Shown here piece after piece: positions 8,678 through 17,929 of a stretch of 64,000 nt of DNA. The notes beneath the pieces were generated by a model. That model was not told the origin of the DNA. It saw only the letters and a program-made list of their open reading frames with translations, and did not search any database. The position numbers and the translations under genes are program-made. Source of the DNA: MGBC120314 sp051880495 (lineage in GTDB: Bacteria > Bacillota > Clostridia > Lachnospirales > Lachnospiraceae); NCBI GenBank assembly GCA_051880495.1, contig JBJEOB010000009.1, forward strand, positions 24,382 to 88,381, given 5' to 3'. Within the stretch, counting starts at the first letter, position 1; each line of letters starts with the position of its first letter.

Positions 8678-10024
8678 TTATCTAAAATCATATTTGCTTG
8701 TCATTTCATTTGTTGTCGGAGCCGTATATAAAATAACAACCATATCCGGTCTGACCTGATCAATATAGCTTCTGATACTGCCGGTAAATCCTTCCGGAGT
8801 AACCGCATACAGCTTACCGATTCCAAGCGACATATATGTTATCACAGGTCCGGCAAAAGACTCTCGCAAAAGCAGTACCGTTTTTTCATCATTTCCTGTA
8901 TCAAGACAATTCGTCACCTCTGTTACCGGCGGCTTTGAATATGCAAATGCATCATAAGCTCCATGATATACTGTCGAACGTCTTTCAAACGGCTTCGGAT
9001 TAATCATGGTTTCAAGAAATGAGCCCGTATTGTCCATATTAAGATTAGGTATCTTAATATTTAGTTTTGTCTCAAACTTCGGCTCATATACCGTAATGTC
9101 ATCGTATGGCACATTAACAAGGGTAACACTTCGTCCAATTGTTCCCTGTACCCAGTCTTTATATATATTCTTATTATAATTCAAGACATTAAAATATTCC
9201 ATATTAAAACTGAAATTATAATCCTGATTTAACTTATCTGCAATAACGCCCGTTGCCCAGAATGCAGTCTCAATATTCCAGTGGTTATCTGACATAAAAA
9301 ATGCATCCCGGCACAATATGCCATCATTGTGAAGTTCTTCTCTCAGGTCAAGCGTGTCTACATCATTTTCCGAAAGACCGCAAAGAAGCGAATCAGCAAG
9401 CACATTTTCATAACTTAATCCGTACTCTGAAACATATTCCTCATCATATTTATCTTCCTTGATTGGTGCCTGAACATATAACAAATCAATGTCCGATTCG
9501 GCAAGGTAGTCTCTTAATTCAACGACTCCCGCAACAAGCTTTTCAGTATTAACCTGCGAATCAGAAAATTCCTGATAAAAAGGACTTCTTACAAGCGTTC
9601 CCGCCGTCTTTGTCTCAAGGTAAATATTGTCTGTATCAACCATTTTGTTTCCAATGATTTTGTCAAACAATCCGCTCGGAATTTTCATATTCTCCTTAAA
9701 CGGCAGATAATCGTCGCTGTACATGTCAATTACGTTAGTAACGCTCCTTACCTTATTAACGTAAATGTCAACTAACGTGTCTTCGGTTTCCTGCACGGTA
9801 TTCTCTTCTTTGTCCGAAAACGGATACAGCCCTTCCCAGTCTACAGATATCATACCATCACTTCCGCCTGTGACTGACATGTCCGTAATCGCATTGTCCA
9901 TGCCAAATATCTCTATAAAAACATTTTTTATCACAAACTGGCCAAGTATAAGTACAAGGCATACGCCAATTATTGCCAGAAATGCACCTGCTGTTATTCT
10001 CCTACAAACTTTTTCACAGTTCAT
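8678..10024 (-). CDS. DHHW/AlgX-like SGNH acetyltransferase partner of MBOAT
   Basis: A 448-residue protein with one N-terminal membrane helix (about 10-32) and an extracellular AlgJ/AlgX-type SGNH domain. SDNHW at 245-249 is the characteristic catalytic Asp-His signature. The usual GDSFS nucleophile block appears as LLLRESFAG. Such proteins take the acyl group delivered by an AlgI-type MBOAT and place it on an exported polysaccharide. The MBOAT gene is two genes upstream in the same operon, which supports this. The start overlaps a GGTGAG site just after the VOC gene stop (3-base gap). Confidence 0.85.
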   Translation of the reverse strand: MNCEKVCRRITAGAFLAIIGVCLVLILGQFVIKNVFIEIFGMDNAITDMSVTGGSDGMISVDWEGLYPFSDKEENTVQETEDTLVDIYVNKVRSVTNVIDMYSDDYLPFKENMKIPSGLFDKIIGNKMVDTDNIYLETKTAGTLVRSPFYQEFSDSQVNTEKLVAGVVELRDYLAESDIDLLYVQAPIKEDKYDEEYVSEYGLSYENVLADSLLCGLSENDVDTLDLREELHNDGILCRDAFFMSDNHWNIETAFWATGVIADKLNQDYNFSFNMEYFNVLNYNKNIYKDWVQGTIGRSVTLVNVPYDDITVYEPKFETKLNIKIPNLNMDNTGSFLETMINPKPFERRSTVYHGAYDAFAYSKPPVTEVTNCLDTGNDEKTVLLLRESFAGPVITYMSLGIGKLYAVTPEGFTGSIRSYIDQVRPDMVVILYTAPTTNEMTSKYDFR

Positions 10025-10027
10025 TAA

Positions 10028-10417
10028 TTACTCACCTTCAACAATTTCTATCATTCCAACGCTTCTGTTCATCATAAATACAACCCGGCGTCCGTCAATT
10101 GCCGGTGCTTCTTTCGGTTCCCCGATTTGAATATATCCTGTCTGTGCCAATTCCTCCACATCTTTTTCAAGATTATTGCTTATATAACACAAATGATATG
10201 GGGAGTTATTATATTTCTTAATAAGTCCTGAGACTGTGGAGTCATCACGATAAGGGCTGATTAACTCAACACAATATCCGTCATTATCCATAAAACAAAT
10301 GTCGATTCCTCTGTATTCGTCCCTTACAACCTCTCCGTCACAAAATCCAAGCCTTGAAAACTCTTTGATTGCCCTGTCCATATTTTTAACAAGATATCCT
10401 ATATGATGAATTTTCAT
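10028..10417 (-). CDS. VOC (glyoxalase/epimerase-fold) family protein
   Basis: A 129-residue protein with the vicinal-oxygen-chelate fold: HHIGYLVKNMDRAI at the N-terminus, DICFMDNDGYCVELI in the middle and a second half-repeat from SPYHLCYISNNLEKDV. The pattern is close to methylmalonyl-CoA epimerase-like proteins. It sits between the MBOAT and DHHW genes, so it may modify or carry the acyl group or sugar for that pair. The substrate is unknown. Confidence 0.85.
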   Translation of the reverse strand: MKIHHIGYLVKNMDRAIKEFSRLGFCDGEVVRDEYRGIDICFMDNDGYCVELISPYRDDSTVSGLIKKYNNSPYHLCYISNNLEKDVEELAQTGYIQIGEPKEAPAIDGRRVVFMMNRSVGMIEIVEGE

Positions 10418-10435
10418 TATTACTCCTCTTTTCTG

Positions 10436-11920
10436 CTAAAAGTTGAAATAAACAAACGGATTATATGTACCGCGTACCAGATATCCGATGCTTATCAGAC
10501 ACACACATATGAGAAAAATGGTTTCAAGTACAGATAATACCTTTTCATTAAACCCTGACTTCTTAATTGCTCCTATTACAGGGAAACTTCCTATTATACC
10601 AATCAAAAACAAAAACTTATAATTCCATAAATAGAATCCGGCATATCCCGAATCGGCAGCGGCACCATGTCCTATCAGTACTCCATAATATTTAATTGCC
10701 TGTGCCAGATTATCAGCCCTGAACATAATATCACCAATTCCAACCAGAATTAAGGTTCTGATTACCCTGAGAACGGCTGCCACTTTATTTGTACTTAAAT
10801 GATATTTTTCATCCGTTGCTTTTAACCTGTTTTTAAAAACGATTGGAAGAATTAAAAACAATCCGTGATAAATACCAAACAAAATAAATGACCATTCCGC
10901 GCCATGCCAGATACCTGTCAAAATCCACACAATTGCTGTTGCTGTCACGGTAACAATCGTTTTAGAAGCATTTTTACCCCATTTCTTTTTGGTGTATTCT
11001 CTCAGCTTATTCATAAATTCAGTACGCATAACAGGGTACATCACATAATCCCTGAACCATGTTCCAAGAGAAATATGCCATCTTCTCCAATATTCCGTTA
11101 TGGACTGTGACAGATACGGATAATTAAAGTTTTCATCAAACCTGAAGCCAAACATACGTCCAAGGCCTATTGCCATATCTGAATAACCTGAAAAATCAAA
11201 ATATAACTGAATCATATACGCAAACATTCCAACATATGCCATTGATGTTGAAAGCTGGCCGTTTTCACACAACTCAAACGCTTTATCCGCCACTATGGCA
11301 ATATTATTGGAAATAATTACTTTCTTTCCAAGACCGTAAATAAATCGGTATATGCCCTCGGTTACATCATCAAAAGTCTCTTTTCTTGTTTCAATATCCT
11401 CACTTACAACACTGTATCTTACAATAGGTCCCGCTACAAGCTGTGGAAACATCGAAATATACAGGGCAACATTTAACAGACTTTTCTGTGCCTTACAGCT
11501 TTGATAATAAACATCATACACATACGACAATATTTCAAAGATGAAGAACGAAATACCTATAGGAAGGGCAATATTCAATACAATGTCATTATTATTAAAC
11601 AATAAACCAAGATTCCTGGTTACAAATGACAGATACTTGAAAATAAACAAAAGTCCGAGATTACATACCACAAGAAAAACCAGGTATTTTTTTCTCGTCT
11701 TTCCTTCCTTTTGATCCATTATGATGCATAATTTCCAATTAAGTACAATAAAAACGCACATGACGAATACAAATACAGGTTCGCCCCATGCATAAAAGAT
11801 AAGACTTGCAATTAATAATACTATATTGCGATACATTCTGCCTTTGAATACCGGATTATAATATATCAGTAACACAAGCGGCAGAAAAAGGAACATAAAA
11901 ACTGATGACGAAAAAACCAT
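10436..11920 (-). CDS. MBOAT O-acyltransferase (AlgI/DltB-like)
   Basis: A 494-residue polytopic membrane protein. The invariant His of the family is His339 in GIWHGAEW, and the upstream conserved block EYWRRWHISLGTWFRDY carries His282. Members pass an acyl group, usually acetyl from acetyl-CoA, across the membrane to an external acceptor. The DHHW protein in the same operon would finish the transfer onto the glycan. Length and topology fit AlgI. The ATG at 11920 begins the long hydrophobic N-terminus. Confidence 0.92.
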   Translation of the reverse strand: MVFSSSVFMFLFLPLVLLIYYNPVFKGRMYRNIVLLIASLIFYAWGEPVFVFVMCVFIVLNWKLCIIMDQKEGKTRKKYLVFLVVCNLGLLFIFKYLSFVTRNLGLLFNNNDIVLNIALPIGISFFIFEILSYVYDVYYQSCKAQKSLLNVALYISMFPQLVAGPIVRYSVVSEDIETRKETFDDVTEGIYRFIYGLGKKVIISNNIAIVADKAFELCENGQLSTSMAYVGMFAYMIQLYFDFSGYSDMAIGLGRMFGFRFDENFNYPYLSQSITEYWRRWHISLGTWFRDYVMYPVMRTEFMNKLREYTKKKWGKNASKTIVTVTATAIVWILTGIWHGAEWSFILFGIYHGLFLILPIVFKNRLKATDEKYHLSTNKVAAVLRVIRTLILVGIGDIMFRADNLAQAIKYYGVLIGHGAAADSGYAGFYLWNYKFLFLIGIIGSFPVIGAIKKSGFNEKVLSVLETIFLICVCLISIGYLVRGTYNPFVYFNF

Positions 11921-11968
11921 ACCATACCTTTCTTAACACACACAAATTAACATTTCACTAGTATACAA

Positions 11969-12901
11969 TTATTTTTTTTCTTTTGCAATATAAATCGGGC
12001 GGTTCTTCGTCTCAAGGTATGTCTTTGCAAGATACTGTCCGAGAATTCCTATGCAGAATAACTGTATACCGCTAAACAGCGTAATAATACATACCAGGGA
12101 CGGCCATCCGAATGCCGAGCCTCCGAATAAAAGCTGTCTTACAATAACAAAAATAATAGCCAGTACGGAAAAAGCGCACATAAATACGCCAAGCCATGAT
12201 GCAAATGTAAGCGGCAGTGTAGAAAAGCCTATAATACCCTCAAGAGAATACTTAAACAGTTTCCAGAAAGACCATTTAGTCTCGCCGGCAACACGCTCTT
12301 CATTTTCATATTCGAGCCATTTGGTATTAAAACCTACCCAGCCGAAAATACCTTTGGTAAATCTGTTATTTTCAGACATTGAAAGTATGGCATCAACCAC
12401 AACTCTTTTCATAAGTCTGTAATCCCTTGCACCATCTACCAGATCCACATCAGACATAATATTCATAATCTTATAAAACTGTCTGGCAAAAAATGAACGG
12501 ATTGGCGGTTCACCTTTTCTCGTTACCCTTCGCGTTGCAACACTGTCATATCCTTCCTCTTTAATGGCAAGGTACATTTCCATCAGAAGCTTTGGAGGAT
12601 CCTGAAGGTCAGCATCCATAAGCACGGCATAATCTCCTGTAGAAGCTTCAAGCCCTGCATAGATTGCAGCCTCCTTGCCAAAATTCCTGCTGAATGAAAC
12701 ATAGTGGACACGGCTGTCGCCTTGGGCATATAATTTAATCGTCTTTAGTGTGTCGTCCTTTGAACCGTCATCAACAAAAATAAATTCAAATTCTACATCT
12801 TTTGCTTTAAATTCTTCTGCAACACGGCATATTTCCTTATAAAAATAAGGCAGTGCCTCCTGTTCATTATAACATGGTACGATAGCTGATATAAGCTCCA
12901 T
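11969..12901 (-). CDS. Polyprenyl-phosphate glycosyltransferase, GT2 (GtrB/DPM-like)
   Basis: A 310-residue GT2 enzyme. The catalytic domain opens with SAIVPCYNEQEALP and contains DDGSKDD and MDADLQDPP (the DPM1-type DxD region). Two membrane helices follow at about residues 230-295. This architecture loads a sugar from a nucleotide donor onto undecaprenyl phosphate on the inner face, for later use outside the cell. In this operon it could charge a side-chain sugar for the surface glycan. The neighbours are 48 and 11 bases away. Confidence 0.9.
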   Translation of the reverse strand: MELISAIVPCYNEQEALPYFYKEICRVAEEFKAKDVEFEFIFVDDGSKDDTLKTIKLYAQGDSRVHYVSFSRNFGKEAAIYAGLEASTGDYAVLMDADLQDPPKLLMEMYLAIKEEGYDSVATRRVTRKGEPPIRSFFARQFYKIMNIMSDVDLVDGARDYRLMKRVVVDAILSMSENNRFTKGIFGWVGFNTKWLEYENEERVAGETKWSFWKLFKYSLEGIIGFSTLPLTFASWLGVFMCAFSVLAIIFVIVRQLLFGGSAFGWPSLVCIITLFSGIQLFCIGILGQYLAKTYLETKNRPIYIAKEKK

Positions 12902-12912
12902 ATGTATGCCTC

Positions 12913-13977
12913 CTATTTTCCCCTGAAAAGTTTGGACTTAACAAATCCAAGTACATAATCAAATAAAATACACAACCCTGTGACTGCTGCAAGGATTACC
13001 GTCCAGTAAACCCAGTAAAGAACCGATTCCCTGCTATATTCAAACGTCATATGAAAAAAATAATATGACTTTTCAAGATACTTAATAAAAATAAAATGAA
13101 GCGCCATTATGGTGTAAGTATGTTTTCCAACAATACTGAATACCCTGGTAAATTTAAACTTCTCAATATATCTGCATATCCACAAAAAAATTATGGTTCC
13201 GGTAAGTGCTGCCATAAGAAACCACATTGCACCTACTATTCCGCTATAGCCATAATCACGTATGGACATATTTATCGGCTTTGCTATTTCTGTGAGCACG
13301 CAGTACACAAGTCCTGCAAGTATAACAAACACCGGACTGAACCGGCTTTTATTTTCATCACTGTAGTAACTCATCTGACCAAGAAATGCACCCAAAAGCA
13401 TAAACAACGCACTGGCAAATGCAGTATCAATGCTCCACGGAAGCAGATACGGACAATAGCTAAAACCGATTGTGATTCCTGTAAGAAGCACCGTTATTAT
13501 GATACGCTTTTTCTTATCGGCAAGAAAATTTTCCACAAGCAGATAGAAAATAACACACGATACCGCCATTGCCGTAATAAACCACATCGGATTATTGCTT
13601 ATCAGGAAAAAGAAGGTATCATTTCTGGAAAACTCCGCATACAGCGCGCCTCTTGAATATATTGCACCAAGAAGCGGCATAATGATATTCTCTCTTGTAA
13701 GCTCATGCTTAATTATTGCCAGAAAAATATGCTCCGCATACAACAGAAGTGTAAATCCCACATAAGGAATTAAAAGCTGTTTAAGCTTCCTTTTTATATT
13801 TTCCCCTGCCGACCTTCCTGTCTTGTATACATAACCTGAAATAAAGAAGAACAGCGGCATATAAAAAGCAGTTACGGCGTTGCCAAACACAGGAAAACCG
13901 CAGCTATGCGAATATAACACAAATATAATGCCAATGCCCTTGGCGATGTCCAGAAAATCTAATCTTTTACTCTCCAT
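12913..13977 (-). CDS. Acyltransferase-3 family membrane protein (copy 1)
   Basis: A 354-residue protein with about ten membrane helices. The N-terminal RLDFLDIAKGIGIIFVLYSH segment carries the conserved His, and PLFFFISGY follows, both typical of the OafA/NodX-type acyltransferase-3 family. These transfer acetyl or other acyl groups to surface sugars. It is the first of four members in this operon and closest in sequence style to the copy at 16867-17916 (shared DIAKGIGI opening, TFFFLISNNPMWFITAMAV-like middle). Confidence 0.88.
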   Translation of the reverse strand: MESKRLDFLDIAKGIGIIFVLYSHSCGFPVFGNAVTAFYMPLFFFISGYVYKTGRSAGENIKRKLKQLLIPYVGFTLLLYAEHIFLAIIKHELTRENIIMPLLGAIYSRGALYAEFSRNDTFFFLISNNPMWFITAMAVSCVIFYLLVENFLADKKKRIIITVLLTGITIGFSYCPYLLPWSIDTAFASALFMLLGAFLGQMSYYSDENKSRFSPVFVILAGLVYCVLTEIAKPINMSIRDYGYSGIVGAMWFLMAALTGTIIFLWICRYIEKFKFTRVFSIVGKHTYTIMALHFIFIKYLEKSYYFFHMTFEYSRESVLYWVYWTVILAAVTGLCILFDYVLGFVKSKLFRGK

Positions 13978-13994
13978 AATTTCCCCAAATCACA

Positions 13995-14813
13995 TTATTT
14001 TCTGAGCAGGATTTTGATATAAGGAGTGATGGAGCGCACAATCGCCACATCAAGACCAAAATTCTTTCTCAGATACCTGAACCAGTCCTTAAACGGAAGT
14101 CCCTTAGGACTTTCCTTTAATTTAAGACGCCTTCCTATAGGAAGCGACGCATCCTGCCATGTACAAGACGTCGGGTTATCATTGCAGACACCGACAAACC
14201 TGTGAAACACATTTATTTTATAACCCAGCCTCTTAATTGTAAAACCATAGTCAAAATCACCCATGCTGTGTGAATAATGAGGATCAGTTGCTCCCGCCTT
14301 CATAAAAATTTCATTCGGAATAAACACACAGTTTGCATTAAATGTATCGCACATAACATCCGGTTCATCCGGTCCGACCGTCCTGAGCTTGAGGCTCTTT
14401 CTGCCATTATAACAGATTCCGCCATAGCTTAGTTCATCGTCCGCAGAGCACGTTGCTCCGACAAGCACACGATTCTGTCCTGACAGGTTCTCTGCCATTT
14501 CATCAAAAATACCCGGATAAAAATCAACGTCATCATTTACCATCACATAATATTCGGCATCCTTAATGTTTTCTTTTGCATATTCCATGCCGCGGTTCAT
14601 GCCGCCGTTCCAGAAAAGTCCGCCTGTGCCGGTTATAACATGGGCATCCGGAACAATCTCACAAACCGCCTCGACCGTACCGTCTGTGCTTTTATCATCA
14701 ACAACGACGAACTCAAGCAAAAGCTTCTTCGTACCTTCTTTAAGCGATTTAATACATTTGGTCGTTTTCTCTTTTCTATTAAAACAAGTTAAAATAATTA
14801 CTGCTTTTTCCAT
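13995..14813 (-). CDS. Family 2 glycosyltransferase
   Basis: A GT2 glycosyltransferase of about 272 residues without membrane helices. It opens MEKAVIILTCFNRKEKT and has DDKSTDG, GGLFWNGGMNRGM and YVMVNDDVDF (the DxD site). The GGLFWNGGMNRGM motif is typical of rhamnosyl-/deoxyhexosyl-type GT2 enzymes. I choose the ATG at 14813, with an AGGA site eight bases upstream, over an in-frame TTG at 14837. The gene overlaps the 3' end of the next upstream gene by 16 bases. The sugar transferred is unknown. Confidence 0.88.
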   Translation of the reverse strand: MEKAVIILTCFNRKEKTTKCIKSLKEGTKKLLLEFVVVDDKSTDGTVEAVCEIVPDAHVITGTGGLFWNGGMNRGMEYAKENIKDAEYYVMVNDDVDFYPGIFDEMAENLSGQNRVLVGATCSADDELSYGGICYNGRKSLKLRTVGPDEPDVMCDTFNANCVFIPNEIFMKAGATDPHYSHSMGDFDYGFTIKRLGYKINVFHRFVGVCNDNPTSCTWQDASLPIGRRLKLKESPKGLPFKDWFRYLRKNFGLDVAIVRSITPYIKILLRK

Positions 14814-15838
14814 GATAAAATCCTGTTTCCAATCCAATCAATTATTACATCTTCTGCCCTGCCGAAAATCAGCTTTCTTAACGCTTCCAGAATACTTGCT
14901 GCCGCAAATGTTGCCACTGTTACTGCAAGCATAATAAGTATGCGGTATGGCGCATCAGCAAATTCCGTCATAAACGGGAATACACCGTTTAATATCCATT
15001 TAACCCCATCCTCCAGAACATAAACGGCAATTATATTGGCTGAAAGCATATTTATAAGCTTACTGCTCATTTTAAACTGCATAAAGATAAGCAGTAAAAT
15101 CACTGCCTGAGCAGCCGTAAACACGCTGTTGTCACGCGCATAGTAGTACGCCGTACTGTCTGTTGCATGGTAAACAATAAAATTCAGAGCATAATTAACA
15201 GCAACGACTGATGCAAATAATGCCCACAGACGAGAAAGACTAATCTTCTCATCCTTATGGTACATTCCTATATATCTTCCGATTATATACGCAAGAATCA
15301 TATTTACAATACCTTTACCGCCATCGCCCGTCTGGTCGAAGAAGAAAACCGTAGGCATCAGAAGGTAAATAAAGCCAGCATAGATAATCAGTTTTTTATG
15401 CGTTTTCTTATCTGCTTTGTTCAGATAATCGTTAATAAACGGGCTTAGTATGCACAATGCAAAATAAGCCGCAATAAACCAGTATGCATGTGATGCAAAC
15501 GGAATAAAACATTTAACCAGCTCCTTTATTGTTACTGCCCGCTGAGGCATTGACGGAAAACTAACAAATCCCGTCACAACTAACTGGCAAAGGCTCCATA
15601 CAATCATCATTATATCAATTTTTACGAGCTTTTTAAAATTCAGATTAATCCCAAAATATCCTGATAACAGTATAAATCCCGTAACGCCGATATTACCGAG
15701 AACATTTACCAGAATACCGACATGCGTATTAAACGTACCTGTTCCGGTTCCGAAAGAATGCATGAGCACTATCAGACAAATGCATATTATTCTGTATAAT
15801 TCAAAATTGGACTGTCGTTTTAATCCGGAAGTACCCAT
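14798..15838 (-). CDS. Acyltransferase-3 family membrane protein (copy 2)
   Basis: A 346-residue polytopic protein. The opening KRQSNFELYRIICICLIVLMHSFG is the WecH/OafA-type start, with the conserved His in LMHS, followed by GFILLSGYFG. About ten hydrophobic segments follow. AAAGGAG before the ATG supports the start. The likely role is O-acylation of the surface glycan. It differs enough from the other three copies that separate acceptor sites or sugars are likely (inference). Confidence 0.87.
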   Translation of the reverse strand: MGTSGLKRQSNFELYRIICICLIVLMHSFGTGTGTFNTHVGILVNVLGNIGVTGFILLSGYFGINLNFKKLVKIDIMMIVWSLCQLVVTGFVSFPSMPQRAVTIKELVKCFIPFASHAYWFIAAYFALCILSPFINDYLNKADKKTHKKLIIYAGFIYLLMPTVFFFDQTGDGGKGIVNMILAYIIGRYIGMYHKDEKISLSRLWALFASVVAVNYALNFIVYHATDSTAYYYARDNSVFTAAQAVILLLIFMQFKMSSKLINMLSANIIAVYVLEDGVKWILNGVFPFMTEFADAPYRILIMLAVTVATFAAASILEALRKLIFGRAEDVIIDWIGNRILSWKKQ

Positions 15839-15857
15839 CTTTTGCTCCTTTCAAATA

Positions 15858-16847
15858 TTAACAGAGTTTTTTAATAAGTTTTGCGCACGGATTCTCCACC
15901 AAATGGTACAAAAGCACTGCACATACAACTGACAGCGTAACAGCCATGACAAGGTAAGGTGCGCCGGTAACGTTAAAATAATCAAGTATCTCAATTACCG
16001 GCAGATGGACAAGATACAAATCAAAGCTGTATCTTCCCAGAAGCTTAATGCCTGAAACAACTTTCTTATTACCGATTGAGAAGTCCGTAAACACTGTAAT
16101 CGCCAGTGCCGCAAGCAGTCCCCACAGCATTCTGTTATACCAGTTAATCCCTATAAATCCTGCAAGAAGAACGCTTAAAACCTTCAGGAAATTTTTCTGT
16201 CTGCCTTCACGGTATGCATACCATGCACAGATACCCATGGCAAATGTATTGAGGCTGTAAATAGGATTGTCCACACCAAGCATTTCAGGATTTGCTGCTC
16301 CGACTGCGGCAAAAAACATCTGCGCCGCCTTTGAAAATACAAATGACGCCGGTATCATCACAAGCATAAAAACAAGTGATTTATTGTAATTATTTATTAC
16401 CTTCTTAATGAAAGGTGCCACGATATAGAAGAAAACAAAGCAGCTTATTGTCCACAAACCCCACAGATTATTCCAGTATCCGTAATCATTTGACGGAAGC
16501 CACGTGTTAAGACATAAGAAATAACGCAGCCATCCGATATGGGCATATGTGTCAGCCGGCATTATTTTAAACACGCAGCCCCACAGCACGATTCCGACTG
16601 TTATAATAAAATAATAAGCCGGTATTATTCTTGAAACCCTTTTAATATAATATTCTTTGAGCGATTTGCTTCTTTCGAGCGAACTGAATATCAAAAATCC
16701 GCTCATCACAAAGAATATGCTTACTCCGTAACTTCCGTTGGTAAGAACATCGCATACCGAACGCGGAAGCTGCGGAACAAATATGAACAGGTGAATGGAA
16801 AATACCATCAACGCTGCTATTATTCTTAAAATGTCAAATATAATCAT
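15858..16847 (-). CDS. Acyltransferase-3 family membrane protein (copy 3)
   Basis: A 329-residue polytopic protein opening MIIFDILRIIAALMVFSIHLF, with GVSIFFVMSGFLIFSSLERS directly after, the classic OafA/NodX signature. The start at 16847 is set by GAGGGAG; the in-frame extension to 16895 runs into the upstream gene and adds a non-hydrophobic tail, so it was not used. It has fewer residues than copies 1 and 4 and lacks the C-terminal extracellular SGNH domain of some relatives. Confidence 0.88.
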   Translation of the reverse strand: MIIFDILRIIAALMVFSIHLFIFVPQLPRSVCDVLTNGSYGVSIFFVMSGFLIFSSLERSKSLKEYYIKRVSRIIPAYYFIITVGIVLWGCVFKIMPADTYAHIGWLRYFLCLNTWLPSNDYGYWNNLWGLWTISCFVFFYIVAPFIKKVINNYNKSLVFMLVMIPASFVFSKAAQMFFAAVGAANPEMLGVDNPIYSLNTFAMGICAWYAYREGRQKNFLKVLSVLLAGFIGINWYNRMLWGLLAALAITVFTDFSIGNKKVVSGIKLLGRYSFDLYLVHLPVIEILDYFNVTGAPYLVMAVTLSVVCAVLLYHLVENPCAKLIKKLC

Positions 16848-16866
16848 ACTTTCTCCCTCAAAGATG

Positions 16867-17916
16867 CTACAAAAACTTCTTTGGCACCTTAACAAATCTT
16901 GTGAGCACCTCGTAAATAATTAGACTTCCCGCAATTCCCACAATAAAACGAATCATGAAAAATCCGCCCCAGTTAAGCAGGCTGTCAAGATGAAGTTTCC
17001 CAAGTACACTTACCATCATTGAAATAATAGTCATATGTAATGCAAGGATAATCAATGTATTCTGACCCACATAAGAAAAAGCTTTGTTCAATATGTCAAG
17101 GTCTGCCAACCACACACTTATCCACAAAACAATAACGCTTCCTAATGTACCAAGCATAATGTACACTGTCATAAATCTGCCATAATCCTGTATCGCCATA
17201 TTCGCTGAGCCGTTAAGGAAATGAAGCAGTGCAAATAACAGGACACATACCGGCATAAGCCAGTACATTTTCTTTGTCTTTTCAACAAGCCCTTGCTTCC
17301 TTGCGCACATTCCAATAAGCATAAATACCGCTCCGAGAATACCCATTTCCGCACTCCACGGAAGATAAACAGTGAGAAAACGGCACAGACACCAGCTAAT
17401 AGTACACAGCACAACCGCTGAGGCAATTATCTTTTTGATGTCATACTTATGCTTTAATACAAAATAAACAACAAAATAAAAGACTGCCGATGCCACAGCC
17501 ATCGCCGTCAAAAACCACAACGGACCGTTTCCAAAGACAAATCCCTCGAAATTATCCTCTGTGGGAACATTTTTATATAGCAGTGCTGAGGAATAAACGA
17601 ATCCCAAAAATCCGCCAAGACCTGCTTTCACCGTAAATGTGTGCGTCAGTATAAGCTTGAGAATATACTTAACGTACAGAATAATATTGTAAATAAAATA
17701 CGGCACCAGAAGTCTTTTTACCCTTTTTGCCACCATACTGCCATATGTTATGTCAGTTTTTTTATTAATATCATACAGAAAGCCTGAAATCAGAAAGAAC
17801 AGCGGAATGTGAACCGAACCGCAGAACGGTACATACTCATGCTCGATATGTCCCATGACCACAAGCATGATTCCTATTCCCTTGGCTATATCTATATAAT
17901 CAAATCTTCGTTCCAT
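16867..17916 (-). CDS. Acyltransferase-3 family membrane protein (copy 4)
   Basis: A 349-residue polytopic protein opening RRFDYIDIAKGIGIMLVVMGH, then HIPLFFLISGFLYD. Together with copy 1 it belongs to the DIAKGIGI subgroup. A conserved GPLWFLTAMAVASAVFY block occurs near residue 130. It is 13 bases after the fucosyltransferase-like gene and 19 bases before copy 3, well inside the operon. Confidence 0.88.
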   Translation of the reverse strand: MERRFDYIDIAKGIGIMLVVMGHIEHEYVPFCGSVHIPLFFLISGFLYDINKKTDITYGSMVAKRVKRLLVPYFIYNIILYVKYILKLILTHTFTVKAGLGGFLGFVYSSALLYKNVPTEDNFEGFVFGNGPLWFLTAMAVASAVFYFVVYFVLKHKYDIKKIIASAVVLCTISWCLCRFLTVYLPWSAEMGILGAVFMLIGMCARKQGLVEKTKKMYWLMPVCVLLFALLHFLNGSANMAIQDYGRFMTVYIMLGTLGSVIVLWISVWLADLDILNKAFSYVGQNTLIILALHMTIISMMVSVLGKLHLDSLLNWGGFFMIRFIVGIAGSLIIYEVLTRFVKVPKKFL

Positions 17917-17929
17917 AAATCACCTGTTA

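Noticed and set aside
13096..13656. 186-codon plus-strand frame
   Set aside because: Antisense to an acyltransferase-3 gene, rich in His/Tyr/Lys from reversed hydrophobic codons; a shadow frame.
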